48,825 nt of DNA, from the IMG/VR virus record IMGVR_UViG_3300030101_003277, positions 1 to 48,825 of that record. The stretch is one strand, 5' to 3'. This DNA comes from a virus. Position numbers and translations under genes: made by a program. Shown piece by piece: positions 32,069 through 40,694 of this stretch. A model generated the notes under the pieces. The model had not been told where the DNA came from, searched no databases, and saw only the letters and a list, made by a program, of their open reading frames with translations. How positions within the stretch are numbered: the stretch's first letter is position 1; every line of letters begins with the position of its first letter.

Positions 32069-33532
32069 CTATTCTTGAAATATAAAGAAGTTGTTAGCAC
32101 CTAAAGTACATACAGCTCTTTCTGACAAGAAGTTAACTTGCATGTTATCCACATCACTTGTTCTTGCACCACCAGCAGAACCAGTAATCCAAGTTTTGTA
32201 ACGTCTGTCTTCTGTTTCAGAAGCTCTATATCTAACATGTAAGAAAGGTCTCTTAGCGTTTTTACCAAGAATTTGGTCATAAACACTAGTTGATCCAGCT
32301 GGTACAAGTAGTCCGTTTACACGTCCTGATCCTGCTCCTGTTGGAAGTCCACCTCTCATAGTAGGGTCATTTAAGTATTTCCAGTCAGTTTTGTAGAAGT
32401 CGTAACCTCTTCTGAATCCAGAGAATCCTAAATTTAACGCCATTTCTTCGTCATTGTCAAATAGACCGTATGATGTACCACCTGCTCCGTAAGAGTTTTG
32501 AGCGGCTAACATATCATCGATATCAAAAGCAAACTGTCTGTCAACGAATATTACGTTTTCTTCAATTGCTCCTTGCTTGTCAAGACGACTAATTACATTG
32601 TCAAAGTCTGCTAATGTAGTTGGGTTTCCACCATCCCAGATATTTCCTCTGTTTTGAACAGCATAAAATATACCATCCGAACCAGCTCCTGGATCAGCAG
32701 CAGCACCTGAGCTACCTAAGATTGCCGCAGCACCAGAGTTTTGCTCTGCAGGTACAGCTTCAATCATTGCAGTTTCTAAATAATCATCAAATCTAAGTCT
32801 TGTTTCATGCTCAGATTTTAAATACCAAAGGTATCCTGTTGCTCCATCTTCAGTAGTAATTTCTACCCAGCCAATTTGAGCCATATCAGATCCAGATACA
32901 TTGTAAGTATCTTTAATAATAATAGGCTTATTGTCAAAGATGAAGTCGTTAGATTCAAGAGAACCTACCATTCCAGCAGTTCCTTTCTTAAATTCTGATC
33001 CGTAAATAAATACAGTAACATCAGCGTTAGTTACTCCTGTTCCTGCAGTTACTAATCCACCAGCCTCATAAAAATCAGCTGTAAATCTACCTCTACCTCC
33101 AAGGGTATTATCAACAGCGCTTACAACCGCTTTGTTAGAACCAGATCCGTCATTTTGGACAACCACAATAGTTTGTCCTACTCTAATAACTTGTTCTGCA
33201 GCTGTTGGGTCTAGTACGTCATTTACTTGAAAGACAACTTGATCATCTGTTGCAGATCCCGTTGAACCCACTTGAGTGTATTTAGTATGTAATCTACCTT
33301 GTTCTGCCCATTTGATAAGGTCAGAGTTGGTAGGCATCTCTGCTCCTACCATACGTAGGAAAGAAGAGATTGTTCTGTTACCATAACGCTCGAATTCTTT
33401 TTCGTACGTATCAGGTAAATATTGATTCAACCAATCAAAATCTGCATTGGTTAAATAGTTTTGAGCTGTAGGAGTTCTTTCTGAACTCGGCGTTAGCGCA
33501 AATGTTGGAGTCGATTTTACTTGTCCAGCCAT
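32069..33532 (-). CDS. Major capsid protein (crAss-like/marine HK97-type)
   Basis: A 487-aa protein with the length of crAss-like capsid proteins. It begins AGQVKSTPTFALTPSSERTP, and residues about 24-70 (LTNADFDWLNQYLPDTYEKE, then FERYGNRTISSFLRMVGAEM) include the GNRT...FLRMVGAE and IKWAEQGRLH segments I associate with this clade. Gly/Ala-rich loops occupy about 255-275. The gene follows the scaffold-like gene and is followed directly by a strong terminator, as expected for the most abundant virion protein. Its leader lacks a clear -7 box, so it may depend on the promoter before the scaffold gene. Confidence 0.8.
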   Translation of the reverse strand: MAGQVKSTPTFALTPSSERTPTAQNYLTNADFDWLNQYLPDTYEKEFERYGNRTISSFLRMVGAEMPTNSDLIKWAEQGRLHTKYTQVGSTGSATDDQVVFQVNDVLDPTAAEQVIRVGQTIVVVQNDGSGSNKAVVSAVDNTLGGRGRFTADFYEAGGLVTAGTGVTNADVTVFIYGSEFKKGTAGMVGSLESNDFIFDNKPIIIKDTYNVSGSDMAQIGWVEITTEDGATGYLWYLKSEHETRLRFDDYLETAMIEAVPAEQNSGAAAILGSSGAAADPGAGSDGIFYAVQNRGNIWDGGNPTTLADFDNVISRLDKQGAIEENVIFVDRQFAFDIDDMLAAQNSYGAGGTSYGLFDNDEEMALNLGFSGFRRGYDFYKTDWKYLNDPTMRGGLPTGAGSGRVNGLLVPAGSTSVYDQILGKNAKRPFLHVRYRASETEDRRYKTWITGSAGGARTSDVDNMQVNFLSERAVCTLGANNFFIFQE

Positions 33533-33561
33533 AATATATAATTTTTAATTAATTTTTAAAT

Positions 33562-34740
33562 TTAACTTCGTTTTACACTTTTAATTTTCAGTCCTCTACT
33601 CGAAGGTTGAGATACTGATTTAACTTGCATTCCTCCTTTAGTCGATATTTCTGGTGTTGTGCGCTCAGTCATATTTATATTTTTAGTCTTACGCATAACA
33701 TCTTCAGTCGCATTTGATTTGCCCTGATCATAAAAAAACTGAGCAAACTTTTCAGGATTCATTGCTATAGCTAAAGAGCGGTGGTATCCTTCTGCGTCTT
33801 TAAGCATTCCACCTTCATCCAAAAATTTATTTACAAAATTCATTGGAGTATCTTGGACTTTCCTTAAATCAGCTGGGCTACCAGGAGAAAATATTACTTC
33901 TGAATCATCTACCTTGAATTTAAAACCTTTAAACTCGGTATTAAATAACTCATCGCTTTTTTTCGCAAACCACTGAGACTTGCGGTTACTTTCTTCTTGT
34001 TGCGTTTTAGCTTCACTCATATATTGCTTATAAGCTTCATATTCTTGTGAGGGCGGGGCTGAACTTTCTCTTGACTCAAGAGGCTGTTTGTATATTTCCT
34101 GCTGTTCTCTAAAGAATTTTTTAGCTTTGGCAATATCTTTTTTCTTTGCTAGTTTGAGTTTTTTTATAGCTGCTGGCTCATCAACCTCTTCATCGTAGTC
34201 ATATTCTTCCATTAAGGAATCAATGTCTTCAGGGTCTAAACCTTCTTCAGTTATAGTTAAATACTCTCGAAGCAAAGAGTCAGGATTCATGTTAGAAAAA
34301 TCTTGCTGTAACTTTACATAATCTTCTAAACTTCTTCCTGTTTCTTTTTTATATTTAAAATAAGCAGCTACATCTTCGGGCAGAGGCTCGGCCTCTTCTC
34401 TTTCAGCTGTAAGTTCCTCTAAAGAACTAATCTGCTTACCATATCTTTTTTCAATAAATGAAAGAACATCTGTTTCTTGTATTGGCGGAGGCTCACTTTG
34501 TTCTGTCTTTGGTGTTTCCGTTTCAGGTTCTTTAACACTTTCGACAGGCTCTGGTTCGCTTACCGGATCTTCTGTTTTTTGTTCAGGCTCAGAAGATACA
34601 TCTTTAACTACCTGTTTTTGTTCTGGCTTATCATCAAACTCTAGCTTTTGCTGAGCTTCATGTTTATCTAAAAGCTCTTGTTCGATTTGCTGTTTAGATT
34701 TTTCAACCACATCGGTGACTTCTCTTACTTTTATGTCCAT
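33562..34740 (-). CDS. Scaffold-like acidic protein before the capsid gene (392 aa)
   Basis: A 392-aa protein, extremely Glu/Lys/Pro-rich in the first 100 residues (SEPEQKTEDPVSEPEPVESV), then long charged helices (ELTAEREEAEPLPEDVAAYF, ESRESSAPPSQEYEAYKQYM), and a short basic C-terminus (RGLKIKSVKRS). An acidic, helical protein directly before a capsid gene is the typical place for the scaffold or assembly factor, and the basic end would be the capsid-binding part. No protease motif is visible. It has its own -7 box TAATTTTG 23 nt upstream of the ATG. Confidence 0.6.
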   Translation of the reverse strand: MDIKVREVTDVVEKSKQQIEQELLDKHEAQQKLEFDDKPEQKQVVKDVSSEPEQKTEDPVSEPEPVESVKEPETETPKTEQSEPPPIQETDVLSFIEKRYGKQISSLEELTAEREEAEPLPEDVAAYFKYKKETGRSLEDYVKLQQDFSNMNPDSLLREYLTITEEGLDPEDIDSLMEEYDYDEEVDEPAAIKKLKLAKKKDIAKAKKFFREQQEIYKQPLESRESSAPPSQEYEAYKQYMSEAKTQQEESNRKSQWFAKKSDELFNTEFKGFKFKVDDSEVIFSPGSPADLRKVQDTPMNFVNKFLDEGGMLKDAEGYHRSLAIAMNPEKFAQFFYDQGKSNATEDVMRKTKNINMTERTTPEISTKGGMQVKSVSQPSSRGLKIKSVKRS

Positions 34741-34763
34741 TTGATTAAATTTGATTTATAAAA

Positions 34764-34771
34764 CAAAATTA
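34764..34771 (-). promoter_or_regulatory. TAATTTTG -7 box before the scaffold/capsid genes
   Basis: On the minus strand TAATTTTG (34771 to 34764) matches TAnnTTTG. No clear TTG -33 box is seen. The 23-nt leader TTTTATAAATCAAATTTAATCAA leads to the ATG and resembles the leaders at 1278, 20900, 32002 and 40518. Confidence 0.45.
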
Positions 34772-34795
34772 ATAAAAAAAGAAATACGTTTTTTG

Positions 34796-37231
34796 CTACC
34801 TAGGATCAAACTCCGCAAGGTCAAAACCGTCCATAGAATCTTCATTTGACTCAAAGTTTTTAGGCGGTAAATTGTTTTTTCTTTGGTTAATTAATTCAGA
34901 TTGTTCTGTGTTTTGTTGACTAATTCTTTTACTTTTAGCCTCTTCTCTAGCCCCTTCTCTAAAAGCTAAAGCGTTTTCAGATACATTTCTAAGTTGCTGA
35001 TTATAAGCAAATTCCTGTTTCATAAGCTGAGCTTTAAGATTTGCTTCATTATTTTGTTTCTCTATCTCAAAAGCAATTTCAGCTTGCTTTACTTTCATTT
35101 CAGCTTGCGCCTCAAGTTCTATTTTTTGTACCGCTACTTGAGCAGCCATCTCTTGAGATTTAAGTTGTTGTTGAGAAATCATAGCTTGTTTTTGCATTTC
35201 TCTTTTTTCGTCAGCTTCTTGTTTAGATTTTCTTTTTACTTTTAATAACTGATTAGCTAGTTTTAGATTTTTAATTTCACGAATGTCAATAGCGTCTTCA
35301 AGATTAATATCTTGTTTGGATAAAGCCATTTGTATATTCTGCTCAAGCATAGCTTTTTGCTCTTCATCGGGAGACAACTCAATAAACACCCCAAAGTCAT
35401 AGATGTAAAGCTGAGAAATTTCTCCTAATATGCTGACATTATACTTTCCTATTTTATTTATAAAGTCATCTTTAAAATCTGCAAACTCTAATATATCAGC
35501 CACCCTATACGTTAGCGCTTCAGCTAACGTGCGATATATGTAAAGACTTCCGTCTAATATATGGCGGGTAGCTGTGTTTGAGTTGAGTGCCGCTAATTTT
35601 TGCACACCCACTAAAGCATCTGGGTTTGGGGTCGAACCGTCTCTAGCTTCATTTAAACCTGTAACTGATCTAATCATATCCAGGTAATGATTATAATTTG
35701 CTATGAGCATTTGAGTTTTAGAGGCCCCTGAATTACTTGTTAATTGTTGAATAGGAGTACGCCCTTGATTATATTCTCCCTCTTGCGTGTAACTACGCCC
35801 AACGACGCTACCTGTTTGAAAATAAAGCCGAAGTGCATCTTCTGGATTATACGCGGCTCCTGTACCTAAATCAACCTCATTTAAACCATCGGCATCTATA
35901 TACACACCATCGGGAACTACTCGAGCTATCACTTGTTGTAGTTTAAGATGTGTCATTTGAATTAAATCTGCAAAAGGAATCATTCTTCTTACTAAAGATT
36001 CTATTACCCCTTTATACATTCTAGGCGCAACAGCCACATAATTAGGTAAAGCATGTTGAGATGACGACTTAGGACGTACCATATTTTTTGCAAGCTCCCA
36101 TTTTAAGATTATGTTAGTGCCCATGACCATAACGCCATCATACCATACATCGATAGTCTTTTCTATTTTTTCAAACTTACCTTCTTCCAACATTTCTTCC
36201 GGTGGATTGAAAGTATCATCTTTTTCGATCATTCTACTAGACCCTGTATCTGTAATCTTTTTTTTATAAACCATTTTTTTGGTGGTCTTATAATTAAAAT
36301 ACATTAAAGTACAAGTGTCTCTATAAAATATATCATTCTCGTAATACTGAGCAGTGTTAAAGTAATCGTACCAGCTTTGGCTATATTGAGATATTTTTTC
36401 TAAATCTTCTCTAGTTAATGTAGGATCTATTTTTATTAACTCACTTATTCCAACCGTTTTTATTTCCCCCCAGTAAAAACAATCTTTAAAATAAGGATCT
36501 TCCGTATAACTATATACCACATTTGCAGGGTCTACGTAGGAAACTTTTACTCCTGATCCTGGCAAAAACTCATGCTTTGCCATGCCTACACCTACAACCA
36601 TCTGGTCATAGTCTATTCGTTTTCTAATATCTTCATAATGATTCTCTGCAAACATAGTATCTATAGCTTCTTCTTCCGCTATTTCTATTGCTGGCTTATA
36701 ATTTAAATTCATATACAATGAAAGCTCTTCATCGGATGCAGGCAATTCATCAGGGTCCATTATAAATGGATCAAAACCGGTTTCATCTTTTATCGTACTT
36801 AATACAGGTTTAGCGGCCATTTGACCTTCTATCATGTCTTGATATTTACTTCTTTTAGATTGAGATAACGCGTCTTGTGCATAAGCTTTTACTTTAAACA
36901 GTCTGTCTTGCATTCCGTTTACTACTATATCTACAAACTTAGGAAGGATAGGGACGGGCGTCCAATCTAAATTTAGATAAGACAAATCTCCGTCAACAGC
37001 TAATTCGTTTTTATACTTAGCAATTGACTGCTCTCCACGAGCATAAAGTCTTAATCTATTGAAATCTCTCCACTGACTGTAGTATCTACACCCATTAGAG
37101 TCTTTTCTAAACCATTCGTATTGTATCGCTTGTCCTATCTGTAATCCGAACTGGTCGGTGGCTTTTTCGGCGTCTGATACAAACTGACTTGGAAAACCTA
37201 CAGATGAAATATTTATTTTTACGTCCTTCAT
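34796..37231 (-). CDS. Portal protein (crAss-like/marine type)
   Basis: An 811-aa portal protein, which forms the ring at the DNA entry vertex. It begins KDVKINISSVGFPSQFVSDA. The RYYSQWRDFNRLRLYARGEQ segment (about residues 49-68) and LSYLNLDWTPVPILPKFVDI (about 84-103) are the pattern I recall from crAss-like portals. Helical parts and a Gln/Lys/Glu-rich coiled segment occupy about 660-750 (LLKVKRKSKQEADEKREMQK), as in the long portal crown. It is larger than classic podovirus portals (P22 about 725). It lies directly after terminase, the normal order. Confidence 0.8.
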   Translation of the reverse strand: MKDVKINISSVGFPSQFVSDAEKATDQFGLQIGQAIQYEWFRKDSNGCRYYSQWRDFNRLRLYARGEQSIAKYKNELAVDGDLSYLNLDWTPVPILPKFVDIVVNGMQDRLFKVKAYAQDALSQSKRSKYQDMIEGQMAAKPVLSTIKDETGFDPFIMDPDELPASDEELSLYMNLNYKPAIEIAEEEAIDTMFAENHYEDIRKRIDYDQMVVGVGMAKHEFLPGSGVKVSYVDPANVVYSYTEDPYFKDCFYWGEIKTVGISELIKIDPTLTREDLEKISQYSQSWYDYFNTAQYYENDIFYRDTCTLMYFNYKTTKKMVYKKKITDTGSSRMIEKDDTFNPPEEMLEEGKFEKIEKTIDVWYDGVMVMGTNIILKWELAKNMVRPKSSSQHALPNYVAVAPRMYKGVIESLVRRMIPFADLIQMTHLKLQQVIARVVPDGVYIDADGLNEVDLGTGAAYNPEDALRLYFQTGSVVGRSYTQEGEYNQGRTPIQQLTSNSGASKTQMLIANYNHYLDMIRSVTGLNEARDGSTPNPDALVGVQKLAALNSNTATRHILDGSLYIYRTLAEALTYRVADILEFADFKDDFINKIGKYNVSILGEISQLYIYDFGVFIELSPDEEQKAMLEQNIQMALSKQDINLEDAIDIREIKNLKLANQLLKVKRKSKQEADEKREMQKQAMISQQQLKSQEMAAQVAVQKIELEAQAEMKVKQAEIAFEIEKQNNEANLKAQLMKQEFAYNQQLRNVSENALAFREGAREEAKSKRISQQNTEQSELINQRKNNLPPKNFESNEDSMDGFDLAEFDPR

Positions 37232-39478
37232 CTATTTAATTAATTCGCTGTAAATTCCACTATTAGCATATCTTGCAAAGTTAATATTTATTTTGGTTTG
37301 TTTTTGTTCAGGTAAATACAGGTTTTTTTGATTAGCCATTACCGCTAAACCCGAACTAATACTAGCGTCAAACTGAGTTCTGTTGTTAATATCAAATCTA
37401 GACCATTCTTCTAGTGTCCTCATAAAATACATAGTCCCCATAGCGTTCGGGTCCCTATATGTTCCCTCAAGGTCTAATCCTACATACTTTTCAATATAAG
37501 ATTCAATAGCTGCGGCATGTGATTGTTTCACATCTTCAGATGTATTAGGTATTCCTCCTAATTCTTTTTCAGCCTTAGATAGTTTATTAAAGTGTCTGTC
37601 GGGTCTGTTCATGCTAAATCCTCTATATCCCCTATTTTTAAAATGGTACAAAAGTCTCGGCTTGTTATTCTCCACCAAAATAGGCATACTGTAAAAGACG
37701 CACGCCATTAAAACTTCTTCAAAAAATATTTCAGCAGTCTGCGGCCGGGCAACGTACTCTAAAAAAAACTCATTACTAGGAGCTTGCTCCATACTAAATT
37801 TAGTTAATCCATGCAATGCACCGTTAGAACCTCTTCCTCCTACCGTTCCTGAAATATCATAGGAGTCACATCCAAAAGCCCCTATGTGTTCATTAACAGG
37901 GTAATAAGTTCCGTTTCGGTTTTGTTTTTTATTTGTTAATGATTTATTTGGTGTCCAAGAAACTTTAAACCTTCCTTTAGGATCTGGGCTAAATATCACT
38001 TCAGTATCTTTCACTCCGTCTTTCCAATAAAATCTTCCAGTCGTAACGTGCTGACCCATTATTAGTGAGTCATTGTAGTCGATCTGTTGATATATTTTAC
38101 TTAAATTAAAAAGAGAGGATTTACTTTCATCCCTAAATGCATGAGATACACTTCTAGGAAACTGACGGTAGTATTCATTCAAAGCATCAGGATCTTTTTT
38201 TAAGGAGTCAACTTCTGCTTGCCAGTAGTCTATGGCCCCATTTGTTATCATTTCACCGTCCACCCCCATTACTGGTTTTTCTGGTCTATAAAAAACAGGC
38301 ATCCCGTACCTATCAATAAATCCTTCCATGTTCCATTCCATAGGAATAAACAAAGAATACATGCCGCTTTTTGTTTGGCCGTTAGAGTTTCTTGTGTTTA
38401 CGTCTGAATCTTCAAATAATTTTTTGAAGTTAGCCCCTCCTTTGCTTAAGGCATTAGACGTTGATCCCATCATGCATTTCCCAATAATTTTACTTCCGAG
38501 TCTTAAACACGTCTTGGTTACTCGCCAATTGTTTAAAATGTTATTGGGCTTTAACCACTTACCGCTTTCATCATGTACTAAAAGCAAAAGCTTTTCCCCG
38601 TCATAAGAGTTCTCATCTGTATTTTTCCAATCTATTGTGGTGTCTAGTCCATACAGTTCATCATCAGCTATGTCATACATGTTTTTCTTAGTGATTTTAG
38701 ATGCAGGGATTCTAAAAGCTAATTCTGTTTTTGGCTTATCCATTCCATCTTGTATCGGTTTGAAAAAAAATGGTAGCCTGTTGGCTATAGGTACAACTTT
38801 ATCTGTAAACATTTTTTTAGCATCCGATCCAGTTTTAGATAATATACCTACCCTTGCATCTTTAGCTAAAGTTCCAGTGTTTACACACTCAGAAGAACCC
38901 ATAAAAGAAAATCCAGATCGTCTGATTTTTAAATAATCTAAACCAAAACATCTGTTATCAGCTTTACAAGCCTCCCAATAAATAAAAAAGATTCTATTAG
39001 CTTCCCTAAAATCTGGATACCCTACATCTATTGTAGTCCATTGCAAATACATATAATGAGCTCCGGTAATATAAGTTGGTTTTCCATTGTTATAAAAAGT
39101 ATATCCTAATTCGCGCCTATCAAACTCTCCCTCAATATAATCTACCCATTTATTTTTAAATGCAGCAGGCATTTCATTCCATTGAAATATAGAAGATATT
39201 CTAGAGAGCTCTCTGGGTAAAAGTTTTCGCTCCCAATACTGGTTTGATTTTGTCTCCGATCTTTTATAACCGCTGCCTTCTATAGGCGGAAGAGCTATAT
39301 GTAGCCCGTTTATTTCTACTACCTCGCCTATTTTTCCAGATTTGGAAATAACTACTACATCATACTTTTCATTATAACCATAAAACCAAGTGCGTCCTTT
39401 GTTTTTACGCTTTATAATAGCGCTAGGTATATAATTTATAACACTGCTATATATTTTATTTTGATCTTCGTTCTGCAA
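37232..39478 (-). CDS. terL: Terminase large subunit
   Basis: A 748-aa packaging ATPase-nuclease. Motor part: a P-loop position KIRRSGFSF (about residues 182-190), where the usual Gly-Lys-Thr is replaced, Walker B LLLLVHDESG (about 291-300) and the coupling motif GSTSNALSKGG (about 337-347). The nuclease part has GCDSYDISGT (about 531-540), with the first catalytic Asp, and DVKQSHAAAIESY (about 650). The start appears to be TTG at 39478, since no ATG lies in frame before residue 100. It overlaps the 92-aa gene by 23 nt. Size is typical for this crAss-like/marine type. The portal gene follows without a gap. Confidence 0.85.
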   Translation of the reverse strand: MQNEDQNKIYSSVINYIPSAIIKRKNKGRTWFYGYNEKYDVVVISKSGKIGEVVEINGLHIALPPIEGSGYKRSETKSNQYWERKLLPRELSRISSIFQWNEMPAAFKNKWVDYIEGEFDRRELGYTFYNNGKPTYITGAHYMYLQWTTIDVGYPDFREANRIFFIYWEACKADNRCFGLDYLKIRRSGFSFMGSSECVNTGTLAKDARVGILSKTGSDAKKMFTDKVVPIANRLPFFFKPIQDGMDKPKTELAFRIPASKITKKNMYDIADDELYGLDTTIDWKNTDENSYDGEKLLLLVHDESGKWLKPNNILNNWRVTKTCLRLGSKIIGKCMMGSTSNALSKGGANFKKLFEDSDVNTRNSNGQTKSGMYSLFIPMEWNMEGFIDRYGMPVFYRPEKPVMGVDGEMITNGAIDYWQAEVDSLKKDPDALNEYYRQFPRSVSHAFRDESKSSLFNLSKIYQQIDYNDSLIMGQHVTTGRFYWKDGVKDTEVIFSPDPKGRFKVSWTPNKSLTNKKQNRNGTYYPVNEHIGAFGCDSYDISGTVGGRGSNGALHGLTKFSMEQAPSNEFFLEYVARPQTAEIFFEEVLMACVFYSMPILVENNKPRLLYHFKNRGYRGFSMNRPDRHFNKLSKAEKELGGIPNTSEDVKQSHAAAIESYIEKYVGLDLEGTYRDPNAMGTMYFMRTLEEWSRFDINNRTQFDASISSGLAVMANQKNLYLPEQKQTKININFARYANSGIYSELIK

Positions 39479-39734
39479 ATCCTTGTTTTGTGTCTGTCTT
39501 TTGATTATTAACAGACATGTTTATATTTTCTTGTTCTGCATCTATTTTATTTAATATTTCAAATGCATCAAAAATTGCTAACTTTTTAGTAGCCGCTGCA
39601 TTCTTTAATCTGTCTGCAGCTAATTCATCCTCTGGATCAGGCTTAATAATATTTTCTTTGGCCACTTTGATAAGTTGCTCTACGGCTTTTCTGCCAGCCT
39701 CTATAATTTGTACTTTTAACAATTCTGAGCTCAT
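39456..39734 (-). CDS. Possible small terminase subunit (92 aa)
   Basis: A 92-aa helical protein immediately before TerL. Its N-terminal helix (SELLKVQIIEAGRKAVEQLI) is followed by ENIIKPDPEDELAADRLKNA, ATKKLAIFDAFEILNKID and a polar end. It is short for a small terminase and has no visible helix-turn-helix DNA-binding segment. The position before TerL, with a four-base overlap upstream and a 23-nt overlap downstream, makes the small-subunit role possible but unproven. I recall similar ADRLKNAAATKK-type small proteins before TerL in marine phages. Confidence 0.4.
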   Translation of the reverse strand: MSSELLKVQIIEAGRKAVEQLIKVAKENIIKPDPEDELAADRLKNAAATKKLAIFDAFEILNKIDAEQENINMSVNNQKTDTKQGFAERRSK

Positions 39735-40294
39735 AACATTAATGTTATTTGATGGTCGTACATCCTATAGAGTTTCTCTTGGTCTACTTCAAACTCATAT
39801 TCACTTTCTGGTTTAAAGCTCACGTGTTGTCCTTTTTGAACTCCTTGAGAAATTAAATACTTATTAGGATATTTCATTTCTCCCATTAAAGGCTCTTCTT
39901 GTCCTCTTTTAAATATAAAAGATTTTTTTGTTTTTAAAGGCTTTATAAAACAATAGCGATCATGACTATACCATTTGCCGTTTTGTTTATACATGTAGAA
40001 CTGATCATTGTCTATAAAAAACAAATCATCTTTAAAATAACTTTTACCACTTTGTTGCCTACCTCTCATATCATTATAGTATTTGAAAACATTATGGTGA
40101 ACTAAAAGTATATCAGATATTCTTATATCCCCTTTATAGTTAAGCGGGAGCTCTTTTACTATAGCATATCTGTTGGAATACTTATAATCCTCTTCCGATG
40201 AACTAGTAATAAAATCTAGTCCAGCAATGGATTTAGTATTATTATATCTTTTTCCAAACAGAGGTTTAACAATAAAATAAAATGGCGATCTCAT
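39731..40294 (-). CDS. GroES-like co-chaperonin candidate (187 aa)
   Basis: A 187-aa beta-rich protein. N-terminal FYFIVKPLFGKRYNNTKSIA gives a V-K-P-L strand followed by the AIVKELPLNY and DILLVHHNVFK strands. The second half contains FKPESEYEFEVDQEKLYRM and HQITLML, which resembles the terminal strand and the DGEKLxxM region of GroES. The length would allow two such folds, or a GroES with an insertion. If correct, it would help the host chaperonin fold the capsid protein (known for T4 gp31 and related proteins). The gene stands just before the packaging genes. The resemblance is by eye only. Confidence 0.4.
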   Translation of the reverse strand: MRSPFYFIVKPLFGKRYNNTKSIAGLDFITSSSEEDYKYSNRYAIVKELPLNYKGDIRISDILLVHHNVFKYYNDMRGRQQSGKSYFKDDLFFIDNDQFYMYKQNGKWYSHDRYCFIKPLKTKKSFIFKRGQEEPLMGEMKYPNKYLISQGVQKGQHVSFKPESEYEFEVDQEKLYRMYDHQITLML

Positions 40295-40518
40295 TAAAAA
40301 TTTATATTATATTCAATAGATATAGGGACATGTGAATTAAATTCTTTCCATAACAATATTTCATCTTTTCGCTGAATCCATATTTTAATTGATTGATTTT
40401 CAGAAACATATTGAATTAAATGAATGAAGTATTTTCCGTTTAATATTTCTTGTCCTACAATGTAATGCATAGCGCCAGATTTATAATCTGGTCCTACAGA
40501 AATCTTTCGGATGTCCAT
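40294..40518 (-). CDS. Conserved small phage protein (74 aa)
   Basis: A 74-aa protein starting MDIRKISVGPDYKSGAMHYI, then VGQEILNGKYFIHLIQYVSE and a beta strand series ending in PISIEYNINF. I recall the start and the HYxVGQE core from small proteins next to packaging genes in marine and crAss-like phages, without a known function. It starts 22 nt after a TATCTTTA box (40541-40548), and its stop overlaps the ATG of the GroES-like gene. It is beta-rich and has no Cys. Confidence 0.55.
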   Translation of the reverse strand: MDIRKISVGPDYKSGAMHYIVGQEILNGKYFIHLIQYVSENQSIKIWIQRKDEILLWKEFNSHVPISIEYNINF

Positions 40519-40540
40519 TAGATTAAATTTAATTTAAATA

Positions 40541-40548
40541 TAAAGATA
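40541..40548 (-). promoter_or_regulatory. TATCTTTA promoter-like box before the packaging genes
   Basis: On the minus strand TATCTTTA (40548 to 40541) differs from TAnnTTTG only in the last base, and is preceded by TTTG. The leader that follows (TATTTAAATTAAATTTAATCTA) is the A/T leader shared with the starts at 1278, 20900, 32002 and 34740. No clear -33 box is visible. Confidence 0.35.
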
Positions 40549-40556
40549 CAAATAAT

Positions 40557-40694
40557 TTAACGCCCTTGTCCTCGATAGATTTTGCGATAGTTTTTAGAAG
40601 ATTTTAGCGCTGAAGTTTTTGTCTTTGAATGAACGCCTGGACGTCTAACTTTAGGTTTAGCTTGAAAAGAACTATAGTTGATTGTTTTCGCCAC
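40557..40694 (-). CDS. Small basic phage protein (45 aa), RRPGVHSKTKT type, GTG start
   Basis: A 45-aa frame begins at GTG 40694, 23 nt inside the end of the 165-aa gene. It reads AKTINYSSFQAKPKVRRPGV followed by HSKTKTSALKSSKNYRKIYR and ends GQGR. This basic RPGVHSKTKTS...K...YRGQGR string recurs in many marine phages as a tiny protein of unknown function. In this frame the only candidate start before the conserved part is GTG, since stops lie upstream. Confidence 0.65.
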   Translation of the reverse strand: MAKTINYSSFQAKPKVRRPGVHSKTKTSALKSSKNYRKIYRGQGR

